64,000 nucleotides of DNA from CAZDBA01 sp965224765. Its GTDB lineage: Bacteria > Planctomycetota > Planctomycetia > Pirellulales > Pirellulaceae. The stretch covers positions 62,001 through 126,000 of the forward strand of contig CBDDAC010000023.1 in assembly GCA_965224765.1 (NCBI GenBank), given 5' to 3'. The translations under genes and the position numbers were made by a program. Each line of letters starts with the position of its first letter. The stretch's first letter is position 1. Below the pieces are notes generated by a model. That model was not told the origin of the DNA. It did no database searches and worked only from the letters and a program-made list of their open reading frames with translations. This document shows positions 1 to 9,174 of this stretch, in pieces.

Positions 1-82
1 AAAGAATGAAAACTCCCTGAAACGCCATCGAACAGTTTCGTCACTCAATCATCAGACTAAGTTACTCGCTACGGAGCACTTC

Positions 83-1405
83 ATGAAAACGCGACGACAT
101 CATTCGGCAGTGGGACTTGTACTCATCGCGTCCCTGTGCCTTGCATCGACCAGCCTGGGACAAAACAATGAATCTATTGAATTCGGCTTTAACTCCGAGG
201 CGATTGACTGGGTCATCCCAGGGGAATTCAAAAATGCGTTGGATCAATCCAAGCAACAAGAGAGAATTCTCCTAATCCGCGGGTTGGGATTTGGTTTGGA
301 TGAGCTGGGAGCTACCTGTGCAACCAAAGGCTGTTGGTGACCTGGCGGAGAACCCATGAGGGCAGGTGCCTTCGCTGACTCACGAGTAATCCAGTTGATC
401 AACCGACGTTTCGTCCCCTTTTACTTTAATACCGGCGGCCCCGGACTCGGGCATGATTCCGGGGCGAACAAATTTGTTCAATGCCTGGAAACCGAATGCA
501 CGTTGTATCCAGATCTAAAAGTCATCGTCGATCCAGGCAAACGACAGTCAAATACAATTGCCTACTTTGCCGCTTTCTCCACTGAAGCTGATGGCAAGGT
601 CCTTGGAGTCGCTGATGGCTGGACCAATGAAGCTGAGTCCCACGATTTGGAGAAATTGTATCCAGGCAAGGACGCCGTGTTCCAATTTCTCTTAAAACTC
701 CTTGAAGACAATCCACAGTTCAACAAATTCACGACACTCGAAGAGCAAACCTTAGCCATCGCAAAAGCTGAACCAACCAATTCAATGGCACAACTGCAAG
801 CGGCCAAGATTTATGAGGAACTTGGCCTATACGACAAAGCAAAGCACTTTCTGCACAAGACGCTTGTACTGGCAAGTGCCCCCGCCGATCCCAACCCAAC
901 TCAGCAAGCGACAGCTTTTCGACGACTCCTCAGAATTGTCCGCTATGAAAAAGATTGGGATGTTCATAGCGAACTGCTGAAGCAAATCAAACTTGCGGAA
1001 TTGGATCAGGAAACACTGCTCGATGCTGACATTGCGATGGAAGTCGCATACCGCATGCTCGATAACGGATCCTACCAAGAACTTGCCAATCATTTGACGA
1101 ATGCCATCGAACGCTTTCCCAAAACCTCTCGATTGGGCGAACTCAGATACTATGCAGGGGTCGCAAGTTTCTTTCTTGAGGACAAACCCACTGCATTTTT
1201 TCACTGGTGCTGGGTTGCAGAAAACATTCCCGATGATCGATTGGCACGACGCGCCTACATTTCTGCCGCCCACGAGAGTTTCCCCTATCCAAATTTTGAA
1301 TTGGCTGGGTTTCGCTCAAAAAACTCAGTAGGCAATCACAGTATTCAAGCCGCCTATGACAAGGCAAAAACTCACTACGATCGTCAAATGAACCTGAAAA
1401 ATTGA
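83..1405 (+). CDS. Secreted thioredoxin-like TPR protein with in-frame TGA; candidate selenoprotein
   Basis: One reading frame of 440 residues is interrupted only by TGA at 338-340 (residue 86). The ATG at 83 has a GGAG sequence 6 nt upstream and begins a signal peptide (basic MKTRRHH, hydrophobic core, cleavage near SLGQ), so the product is exported. Residues about 50-130 resemble a thioredoxin_7-like fold. The TGA directly follows Trp and precedes Pro-Gly-Gly, which is the place of the first catalytic Cys in a WCxxC motif; the typical helix and strand (GAFADSRVIQLINRRFVPFYF) continue immediately after it. Two further Cys lie at GATCATKGC upstream. The C-terminal half (about 155-420) is alpha-helical and TPR-like. 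I infer that TGA may encode selenocysteine in an envelope redox protein. The alternative is a nonsense mutation in a Cys codon, with the two halves translated separately or lost. No selA, selB or selC lies in the window. Confidence 0.7.
345..375 (+). promoter_or_regulatory. Possible SECIS-like hairpin after TGA 338-340
   Basis: Four bases after the TGA, GCGGAG (345-350) can pair with CTTCGC (370-375), one pair being G-U. Inside, ACC (352-354) pairs with GGT (365-367) around a 10-base loop containing G residues; a competing CCC/GGG mini-hairpin exists. The position suits a bacterial SECIS, which sits inside the coding region just 3' of the UGA, but the upper stem is weak. It could be chance structure in coding sequence. 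Confidence 0.3.
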
Positions 1406-1555
1406 CCGAGGCATTCGCGTTGGGTTTGCCATACGGAAGCAAGATCGGTCCCACCAGTCGATTCCGAGGCGTTCACTGAACAGTTCAATGCGGGTCTCAA
1501 AGAAGTTGCGATTCTATCGTTCGTGTATGAATCGAACTGGCGGAGCCGCCGGGGC

Positions 1556-2054
1556 TTCATGGAAACCTGACGCGTGAAACGAGGACCGGCCTGTATTCGT
1601 CCTCGCTCACGCGTCGGGTTACCATTGACTCACTGAAGAACGTGATGTCTCACAACGTTTTGCCGCAAAGCCGCAAACTCCATTCGCCTCGACCCATCGA
1701 AGTCGCAGAGACGGTGTGAATTTTTCTGCGAATCGAATGTTTCATGGAAACCCGACGCGTGAGCGAGGACCTGCCTGTATACGTCCTGCTCACGCGTCGG
1801 GTTGCCATTGACTCACTGAAGAACGTGATGTCTCACAACGTTTTGCCGCAAAGCCGCAAACTCCATTCGCCTCACCCAGTCGAAGTCGCAGAGACGGTGT
1901 GAATTTTTCTGCGAATCGAAAGTTTCATGGAAACCCGACGCGTCAGCGAGGACCGGCCTGTATACGTCCTCGCTCACGCGTCGGGTTACCATTGACTCAC
2001 TGAAGAACGTGATGTCTCACAACGTTTTGCCGCAAAGCCGCAAACTCCATTCGC
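1556..2054. repeat. 184-bp tandem repeat, about 2.7 copies, with palindromic core
   Basis: Copies begin at 1556, 1741 and 1924 (periods 185 and 183 bp); the third is cut off near 2054. Each starts with an inverted repeat whose left arm is close to CCGACGCGTGAGCGAGGACC and whose right arm is its complement, about 10-15 bp away. A unique-looking stretch ending CCGCAAACTCCATTCGCC follows. A few substitutions separate the copies, and the first has a degenerate left arm. The same core recurs at 31.9 and 32.1 kb, so this is a dispersed family. The repeat fills most of the 850-bp gap between flanking genes and contains no credible gene. Confidence 0.9.
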
Positions 2055-2254
2055 GCCTGAGTTTCGGTCTGGGTCTCATCCCGCAATTGCAATTTCACCA
2101 CATTCGCCCTGTTGGCCCCATCATTCTGTCGTTTTCCCAGAATGTTTTTCTCACCGTAGCGACTTTCTCTTCAGTTTCCTGTCCGCCAAACGTTTGGAAA
2201 GGGAATCCCCTTATAGGAATGCACCGAAATCCGCCCCTTTTTGCGAACAAAACG

Positions 2255-5200
2255 ATGAATACAACCACCAAAACTCTCCTGGTAATCACGGCCGTCTTAC
2301 TGGCGATCACCGCTTACGTTGGTTGGAACTACCTGAAAGACTTCAATTTCGGGGGCCAAGCTTCAAGCAATGGTCCGAAAATTCGGATCCCAGATTTCCA
2401 GCCCGCTCAACTCGCCCCCTTTGATCCTCAAAAAATCGAAATGGACAAGGACCTAAAATCGCCGGTAATTAGTGATCAAATCCTGGTGACAATGCACGCT
2501 CAACGTACCCGCTCAAACCTTGAGACCATCCTGAAAACCGTCGCACCAAACGCAAAGATCGTCGGAGCAATTCCTGCGGTCAACATGTTTCAAGTCGAAA
2601 TCGCCCCTAAGTTAAAGCACTCGGTCAGCAAACGCCTAGACAATCATCCCTGGATTGCCTCGGCAACCTTGAACTTCGTGCGTCGAGGTTTGAAGTCCTT
2701 CAATGACCCGTTCCTTTCCGACTCAGTCAAAGGCTGGGGAATCAATCGAATCAATGCACCTGAGGCATGGGACATCACCACAGGATTAAAAACAACGATC
2801 GCGGTAGTCGATTCGGGAACCCTGACCAGCCATGAAGAATTTGATGGTAAAGTCGTGCGGCCATATAGTTACGCAACGAACTCCGAAAAAATCCAATACA
2901 AGGAGTACTACGAAGCACAGGTCAATGGCGCCGGACAAACCGAGTATCGTTTGGACTATGTTGCTGGCCACGGAACTCATGTCGCTGGTACCGCCAGCGG
3001 AAATGCAGGCAACGGTAAGGGAACCGCAGGGATTGCTCCCGATGCCTACCTGATGCCGGTTCAGGTTTTGTACTTCGTCAAGACAGGCGAATACAACGGA
3101 AAAGAAGTCGGATACGTTTCTGGAGACACTCCGCAAATTGTTGCTGGAATCTCCCGAGCGATTGCCAAGGGCGCCGATGTGATCAACCTGAGTCTCGGCC
3201 CATCCTACGCTCCAAAGGTAATCAGTGACTACGTCAATGGTGACGCAGCAACTCGCAAACGTATCGAACAGGAAATATTTATTCCACGTCGTGAATCCGA
3301 TCTCAAGTCTTACAAACAGGCCTTGGATTTGGCCAAGAAATATAACGTCATCTTGGTCAACGCTGCGGGTAACGACAACATCCCAGCAGAGTTTGATGCG
3401 TTCTGCTTTAGCGATCGAATGATTAGCGTCGCAGCAACCAACTCAAAAAACGAACGTGCAAGTTTTTCCAACTATGGATCCAAGACGACCGTTTCGGCGC
3501 CTGGGGTGGAAATCCATAGTTCATTCTCCAGTTCAGCCGATGCATACACCGAGATGCCTGGAACCTCGATGGCATGCCCCCATGTTGCGGGAGTGGTCGC
3601 GTTAATGCGTTCGGTAAACAGTGATCTCACCTTTGAAGAAGCTCGCGAAATTTTAATCCAGACCGGACTGAAGTTGTCGACGGATCAACCGATCGGCCCC
3701 TTGGTCAATGCATCAGCTGCCGTGGTCGAAGCCAAAAAACGGAAACAGAATGGACAACAACCGCCTGCGGCCGAACCACCGCTGGTTCAGGATCCGACGG
3801 TTCCCGTTGAACCCTCTCCATTTGATCCAACGCCAGTTCCAGATCCAGTCGCCGCACCGACTCCAGCACAAATCGTTAACGGTCCAGCACCATGGAACAA
3901 TCAAGAGGTGCAAAACCTGATCGACTTGTGGTTGAGCCTTGCAACTCCAACGATCGAACCGGTCGATGGACGCCCCTGGTTCTATGATGAATGGGCTCGT
4001 GCGTTGAACAACTATTCAGCTTGGGCCGTCATTCCGCCCGACCATGGAGGAATGTCACGCCATCAATATGTTTGGCAGTTCGCCAAGAAACTCGACTCAA
4101 CCCGACATGGCACTCTGTACGAATTCGTTTTGGGGATGCTTCGTACCGGCACCTTCAACCCAGCCCCAACTCAGTTGCCTTCGGGCCCTCAGCCCGGCAT
4201 GGGAGGAAATCCGGTTGTCACGACACCTAACCCTACAACGACCACGCCCACGAATCCTGGTCCCGGATCTTCAACTCAGCCTCCGACAACTTCAGGATAT
4301 GACGCTGAGAATCTGACCGGGCAATGGATCGGCAAGAACGGCGAAGGCAAAGAGATGGGTTTGACTTTCTTTGATTCGAGCTCCGCCTGGAGCATTCAAG
4401 AGGGAAATCCCACCGCACTTCGTCCCGCTTTCGATACCAGTAAAACTCCTGTGACTCTTGAGTTGAGTGGCGAAGACGGAAAAGTTCGCCAAAGATTTGC
4501 CGTCGAAATTCTCAACAACACGCGAATCAAAGTAAGTACTTACTTCAACACCAGTCGCCCCCGCTTTCAGGAAAACGATCAACGCTACACCTATGTGTTG
4601 GATCGAACAAGCAACCAACCGGGTGAAACCGATCCAGCTCGATACGGGTTTAACAGCGGCAACCTGAAATTGAGAAGTTCCGAGTCAATCATTGTCGGAT
4701 CGAAGGATAAAAATCAAATTCCGGGCGAGGGATTTGTGATGCCGGAGGCGTACCGCGTCACCAAGATAAATCTAAGCGACAACGGCCAGGTCGCCTGGAT
4801 CCTCATTGATAATGTCTACCCCGCAACCGGCACTCAGCGAGAACAACAGGTCTGGCATGTCGATGTGGCCACGGGCAAAGCGACAAGAAGTCCTGTTTCC
4901 CTGGTCGAGTCCTCTGTGAATGCTATTCGAACTACCCCAGACGGGCAGTACTGCTGGGCAGTCGTTGACTACAGCCTCCCTGCGGCGGTTCAACCGATTC
5001 GAGAATTTCGCGTGATGCGTGCTACTCGCGGGCAAGCATTTCGACAGATCGCCGATACAGGAGACGATGACTCAGTCGGCAGATTGGGTTTGGCCCAGGA
5101 TTATAATTCGGCGGCGACGACCGACGGTCGAGGGTTGTTTTTCAACGATGGTCTGACAATCTGGCACGCCTCCGAGACTGGCTTCAAAAAAGTTGTTGTT

Positions 5201-6103
5201 CGTGAGGATGTCGTTGGTGCATCAGGCCTGAAAACTTCTGGCAATAACGGCTTTCGTGATTTTCGAGTTTCCCGAGAGGGAAATCACTGGATCGCCATGT
5301 TGCTCTTGAAAGATGACAAGGGTAGCGTGAACACACTGGTTTCGGGACCCACTTCCGGAGGCGGCAAAGTCGTTCTCAGCACAAAGAACTACATCTCCAA
5401 ACCGCGACTATCGTCTGATGGAAGCGTGATTTCGTACTTTGATTCGTCGGAGTACGAAACCTATGTGGGAAGCCGCGGAAATTTCCAAAGAATGACTCGT
5501 GTTGGAAGGTACCACACTCACTCAGCCGAGTTCATCCTGGACGGCAAGCAATGCTATGCCGTGGTCGGAAGTTACGGCTCAAGCAACCAATCCAATGGAT
5601 TCATTGAAAACTTGGCCACCGGACAACGCCAGATTACTCACGGTGGAATCATGATCGGCCCCAACCCGGGTCGAACGGAAATTAGCCGCGATGGTCAAAC
5701 GATGCTCTCCGTCCATGGAGTCGGCCTCGGCAAGATTCTGCTCGACGGATCGGCATCTACGACCGGTGGAGCCGCTGTCGAGGAGGTCTTGTTTCGTGTG
5801 GTAGGTGATAAGTTGATTGCCCGTGCCAAGGTCATTGATCCAGAACAAGTCGCAGACATTCGTATAACCTACATGCATAACGGACATACTCCGTCGAATG
5901 CGGAGATCACCTGGGAACAGAACCCCTTCGCCTCTTGGGGCGGTTTAACTCGCATGTATCCAAACGGGCAGCATGCGGATTACTATGAATCCTCAACCAA
6001 GATCACCCTGAACGGAAATGAAATCCTGCCCAAGGCTCAGTTCCTGATTGCCGTGAAATCAAAAGATAACCAGGTGAAAAACTACTTGGTCAATCTCAAC
6101 TGA
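2255..6103 (+). CDS. Subtilisin-family (S8) serine protease with C-terminal beta-propeller-like region
   Basis: Secreted or membrane-anchored protease of about 1282 residues. I chose ATG 2255 because it opens a hydrophobic N-terminal segment (TLLVITAVLLAITAYVGW); the open frame extends upstream to 2009, but that part lies in repeat DNA. A propeptide-like region (about 60-150) precedes the catalytic domain. The triad is visible: Asp186 in VVDSGT, His239 in GHGTHVAG and Ser438 in GTSMACPHVAG, with oxyanion Asn in AAGNDN. A Pro/Thr-rich linker (about 500-560 and 650-690) leads to a small beta domain (GQWIGKNGEGKEMG) and then to repeats resembling TolB/WD40-type propeller blades. Family knowledge: S8 peptidases process or degrade extracellular protein. 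The propeller may bind substrate or the cell surface (inference). Family assignment is firm; substrate is unknown. Confidence 0.93.
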   Translation: MNTTTKTLLVITAVLLAITAYVGWNYLKDFNFGGQASSNGPKIRIPDFQPAQLAPFDPQKIEMDKDLKSPVISDQILVTMHAQRTRSNLETILKTVAPNAKIVGAIPAVNMFQVEIAPKLKHSVSKRLDNHPWIASATLNFVRRGLKSFNDPFLSDSVKGWGINRINAPEAWDITTGLKTTIAVVDSGTLTSHEEFDGKVVRPYSYATNSEKIQYKEYYEAQVNGAGQTEYRLDYVAGHGTHVAGTASGNAGNGKGTAGIAPDAYLMPVQVLYFVKTGEYNGKEVGYVSGDTPQIVAGISRAIAKGADVINLSLGPSYAPKVISDYVNGDAATRKRIEQEIFIPRRESDLKSYKQALDLAKKYNVILVNAAGNDNIPAEFDAFCFSDRMISVAATNSKNERASFSNYGSKTTVSAPGVEIHSSFSSSADAYTEMPGTSMACPHVAGVVALMRSVNSDLTFEEAREILIQTGLKLSTDQPIGPLVNASAAVVEAKKRKQNGQQPPAAEPPLVQDPTVPVEPSPFDPTPVPDPVAAPTPAQIVNGPAPWNNQEVQNLIDLWLSLATPTIEPVDGRPWFYDEWARALNNYSAWAVIPPDHGGMSRHQYVWQFAKKLDSTRHGTLYEFVLGMLRTGTFNPAPTQLPSGPQPGMGGNPVVTTPNPTTTTPTNPGPGSSTQPPTTSGYDAENLTGQWIGKNGEGKEMGLTFFDSSSAWSIQEGNPTALRPAFDTSKTPVTLELSGEDGKVRQRFAVEILNNTRIKVSTYFNTSRPRFQENDQRYTYVLDRTSNQPGETDPARYGFNSGNLKLRSSESIIVGSKDKNQIPGEGFVMPEAYRVTKINLSDNGQVAWILIDNVYPATGTQREQQVWHVDVATGKATRSPVSLVESSVNAIRTTPDGQYCWAVVDYSLPAAVQPIREFRVMRATRGQAFRQIADTGDDDSVGRLGLAQDYNSAATTDGRGLFFNDGLTIWHASETGFKKVVVREDVVGASGLKTSGNNGFRDFRVSREGNHWIAMLLLKDDKGSVNTLVSGPTSGGGKVVLSTKNYISKPRLSSDGSVISYFDSSEYETYVGSRGNFQRMTRVGRYHTHSAEFILDGKQCYAVVGSYGSSNQSNGFIENLATGQRQITHGGIMIGPNPGRTEISRDGQTMLSVHGVGLGKILLDGSASTTGGAAVEEVLFRVVGDKLIARAKVIDPEQVADIRITYMHNGHTPSNAEITWEQNPFASWGGLTRMYPNGQHADYYESSTKITLNGNEILPKAQFLIAVKSKDNQVKNYLVNLN

Positions 6104-6135
6104 TTTCAGGCGGTGACGAACGTTGTGGTCGAAAT

Positions 6136-6162
6136 CGCGGCAGCAATGCCATTGCTGCCGCG
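6136..6162. promoter_or_regulatory. 13-bp perfect inverted repeat between protease and tetR-like gene
   Basis: CGCGGCAGCAATG at 6136-6148 and its exact complement at 6150-6162 flank a single C. It lies 33 nt after the protease stop and 38 nt before the TetR-family start. No T-run follows on either strand, so it is either a stem-loop without a classical terminator tail or a regulator binding site. Confidence 0.5.
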
Positions 6163-6182
6163 GTTGACCCAGCAACCCGGGA

Positions 6183-6200
6183 TGATACACTCAAGTATCA
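6183..6200. promoter_or_regulatory. Small palindrome overlapping the tetR-like start; possible operator
   Basis: TGATAC (6183-6188) and GTATCA (6195-6200) are complementary with a 6-base spacer, and the final A is the first base of the ATG. TetR-family regulators commonly bind palindromes at their own promoter, so autoregulation is plausible (inference). Confidence 0.35.
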
Positions 6201-6775
6201 TGAATCCAAAACCCAACACCAAAGATTCCATCATCGAGGCCGCCATTCAGGTTCTGGCGTCTCGACCTTCGGCGTCACTTTCCGAGGTTGCCGAGTCGGC
6301 GGGCGTGAAACGAGTTACCTTGCATCGACTTGTCGGAACTCGCGAGGAGCTACTCAAAGAAATCGCGATCCAATCTTTGGAGGAAATGGATCAGGCGTGT
6401 ACCCATGCGGCCGAAGGTGCCAAGACTGCAATCGCAGCTCTACGTGCCATCGTCGCGGCTCTGGTTCCGGTCGGCGACCGATGCCATTTCCTTTGGTCGC
6501 AAGATTGGGTCTGGGAAGAACCTCGCGTCGCCAAAAAGATCGCGAAACAGAATATGGAACTTTTCGCACTCCTCAATCTAGCCAAAGCGGAAGGATCGAT
6601 TTCACCCGACATTCCCAACGCCTGGATTAGCGCTGCGATCGATGCTGTCGTTTTCGCTGCACTGACAACGTCCCGCGCTGGAGACATCGCCGTCAATGAT
6701 TCCGCCGCACTCGCCGTTCGCACTCTGTTTAACGGAATTGAAACGAATTCGGGCAAACGAAGCGGTAAAAAATAG
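6200..6775 (+). CDS. TetR/AcrR-family transcriptional regulator
   Basis: Predicted DNA-binding repressor of 191 residues, typical TetR length. The N-terminus (KDSIIEAAIQVLASRPSASLSEVAESAGVKRVTLHRLVGTREELLKEI) is a clear TetR helix-turn-helix, with the recognition helix about residues 30-50. The all-helical C-terminal domain diverges, as expected for ligand-binding domains of the family. ATG 6200 is chosen over the upstream 6113 because it starts directly before the HTH and leaves the palindromes 6136-6162 and 6183-6200 outside the gene. No efflux or metabolic partner adjoins it; the next gene, 6943 onward, is a candidate target by position only. Ligand unknown. Confidence 0.88.
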   Translation: MNPKPNTKDSIIEAAIQVLASRPSASLSEVAESAGVKRVTLHRLVGTREELLKEIAIQSLEEMDQACTHAAEGAKTAIAALRAIVAALVPVGDRCHFLWSQDWVWEEPRVAKKIAKQNMELFALLNLAKAEGSISPDIPNAWISAAIDAVVFAALTTSRAGDIAVNDSAALAVRTLFNGIETNSGKRSGKK

Positions 6776-6942
6776 GCTCGAGGCGGTTGGCACACCCTAT
6801 CGCCACGCAAAAAAATCTCAACTCAGAAATTGACGCCAAAAATTGACTGGCAGGAATCGGTTCAAAAATTTCGACATTGACACGTGGGTCTCAAATGATA
6901 CAATCATGCATCACAAGTTTGACCACGATTCTTGAGGCACAC

Positions 6943-8757
6943 ATGCGCAACTGTATCGAATTCACCGTTCTGTATTGTACGTTGTTGATTGCTCCGCTTT
7001 CACTCCACGCGCAAAGTGAAACCAGGGCAAGAACAATGGGGCGAACCGTTGCCGACTTTACTTTGGTCAACTTAAAAACTGAACAGGCATGGCAACTTTC
7101 TCAGGACGGCAACGAATCAGAGCTTGTCGTGCTCTACTTCAATACAACGGAGTGTCCTGTAACAAACCGCTACTTGCCAAAGTTAAACAAGATTCACAAA
7201 GAGCTTGCTGGCAAGAATATTCATGTGGTTGCCGTCAACAGCAATATCCACGACACCCGTGAGGAAATCATAAAGCACGTGGAAGAGTACGAAGTGAATT
7301 TTGAAGTGCTCAGAGACGAAGACGGTTCGCTGGCGAGGCGACTTCACGTCACCAGGACGGCTGAGGTAATCGTCTTGGATGCAAAAAGAAAGATTCGATA
7401 TCGTGGCGTCGTTGATGACCGGTTTGAACGAGGCGTCACTCGCCCTAAGGTTACTCACGATTATCTGAACGACGCGATCGCATCCCTATTAGCAAGGAGA
7501 GAAGTCAAAACATCGATGACTGATGTTACGGCATGCCCCCTTGAATTGCTGCCCATCTCAAACGAAACACCGCCAGCTTCAGCGATGACGATCACGTATT
7601 CGGAACATGTCGCATCGATTATTCAAAACAAGTGTCAGTCTTGCCATCGGCCCAACGGCATTGGACCGTTCGAATTGATGGATTATGAAAACGCACGCGA
7701 TTGGTCTAGCTCGATTCGAGAAGTAATCACGTCCGGGTTGATGCCGCCATGGAACGCCGATGCCCCGCATGGACATTTCATGAACGACCGCAGCCTGACG
7801 GCAAATGAATACGAAACGCTTCTAGACTGGATCGACGATGGGACGCAGGAAGGCGATAAAAGCCATCTCCCTACTCCTCGCACTTTTTCACAGAAATGGG
7901 GAATTGGCAAACCAGATCTGATCGTCAAGATGGAAAAGGAAATCCAGGTGCCTGCTGAGACTCCAGAGCTGGGAGTGCCCTACAAGTACGTTTGGGCAGG
8001 CCAACCATTTGAAAAGGAAACCTGGATCCAAGGAGCGGAAATTCACCCAGGTGCAACTGAAGTTGTGCATCATGTTATCGCCTACATCGTGCCAGAAGGA
8101 CTGGAAATAGAACTGGAGAATGATGAACGTCCAACGGACATCCTGAGCGAATTGAATTCGCCACTCACCGAATGTGCACATCTGGTTTCATTCGTGCCAG
8201 GCGACAATGCTTTTCTCCTTTCCGCCGGGATGGCAAAGCGGATTCCGAAAGGTGCCAGGGTTCTTTTTGAAATGCACTACACGCCCACAGGCAAACGACA
8301 AACGGATCGATCGGAACTCGGACTCGTGTTTGCTGAGGATGCTCCCGAGCATGAAGTGGTGTCTGGTGACGCGATCAACTACTGGTTCTCAATTCCTCCT
8401 GGAGCTCCGAAGCATCCGGTTCGAGCACGCACCGAAGAATTCAAAAATGACAGTGTTCTATTGTCGATGAATCCGCACATGCACTACCGCGGCCGATCAT
8501 TCAAGTACGTGCTGGTGGAGCCATCGGGAACACGAACCTTGTTGCTGGACATACCGCGATACAACTTTGACTGGCAATCGACCTACTGGCTTGCAGAACC
8601 GATAGAGATTCCCAAAGGATCTTACATTCAGTGTTCGGCAACCTTCGACAACTCGAAGGACAATCCATTCAACCCTGACGCCGATGTGCGTGTGGAATGG
8701 GGTGAGCAAACCTGGCAGGAAATGATGCTTGCCGGTCTTGAGTATTACGAGAAGTGA
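6943..8757 (+). CDS. Redoxin / c-type cytochrome / copper monooxygenase-like fusion protein
   Basis: Exported multidomain protein of 604 residues. ATG 6943 is preferred because it starts a signal peptide (MRNCIEFTVLYCTLLIAPLSLHAQ). Residues about 30-180 form a redoxin/AhpC-TSA-like domain with one Cys in TECPVTNRY (Cys71). A c-type heme motif, CQSCH, begins at residue 231, in a stretch containing GPFELMDYENA and MPPWNADAPHG. The C-terminal half (about 320-600) resembles the copper type II ascorbate-dependent monooxygenase fold, with His-rich motifs such as EVVHHVIAYIV and MNPHMHYRG. This architecture recurs in planctomycetes and acidobacteria (from memory). Probable role: periplasmic redox or oxidative chemistry. 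The substrate is unknown and monooxygenase activity is inferred. Confidence 0.85.
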   Translation: MRNCIEFTVLYCTLLIAPLSLHAQSETRARTMGRTVADFTLVNLKTEQAWQLSQDGNESELVVLYFNTTECPVTNRYLPKLNKIHKELAGKNIHVVAVNSNIHDTREEIIKHVEEYEVNFEVLRDEDGSLARRLHVTRTAEVIVLDAKRKIRYRGVVDDRFERGVTRPKVTHDYLNDAIASLLARREVKTSMTDVTACPLELLPISNETPPASAMTITYSEHVASIIQNKCQSCHRPNGIGPFELMDYENARDWSSSIREVITSGLMPPWNADAPHGHFMNDRSLTANEYETLLDWIDDGTQEGDKSHLPTPRTFSQKWGIGKPDLIVKMEKEIQVPAETPELGVPYKYVWAGQPFEKETWIQGAEIHPGATEVVHHVIAYIVPEGLEIELENDERPTDILSELNSPLTECAHLVSFVPGDNAFLLSAGMAKRIPKGARVLFEMHYTPTGKRQTDRSELGLVFAEDAPEHEVVSGDAINYWFSIPPGAPKHPVRARTEEFKNDSVLLSMNPHMHYRGRSFKYVLVEPSGTRTLLLDIPRYNFDWQSTYWLAEPIEIPKGSYIQCSATFDNSKDNPFNPDADVRVEWGEQTWQEMMLAGLEYYEK

Positions 8758-9174
8758 TCGAATGCATGATCAAATGCAGCCTGATTCGTGTCTCGAAAAA
8801 TGTTCCTCACACCACTAGCACTAGCCCTCGTTCCGGGCCCTCCGGAAGGGTCGGACGCACTGCCGCCGGGGAGGAGGAGCGATCCCAGGTCTTGCGTCGT
8901 TGATTCCAAAGAGCCCGTTCGTTGGAATCAACGACACGTTAGAGAGGTACAAGAATCAACCTTGCGAGGTTTGTCCAAAAAACACGCGAAATACGCGCGA
9001 ACAAGTTACTCATTGAAATGTCATACCGACTCCAAACGCTGTTATTGTTCCCTCCCTGATGAGCGACACACACCGCGTCAAGAACCAATGCCGCAGCCAG
9101 AGTCTCAATGAAACGCAAGTACGCGTTACCAAAAGACGCGAAGGCATTTACCCACGATTGGAGCAGCGTGAACC
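8758..9174. other. 417-bp intergenic stretch, no gene seen
   Basis: I see only short frames with no recognizable protein signature, plus a small GC-rich imperfect hairpin near 8835-8860. The downstream gene starts with GTG at 9175. Confidence 0.5.

Noticed and set aside
8788..9111. 107-codon plus-strand frame
   Set aside because: No start signal, unusual composition and no recognizable motif.
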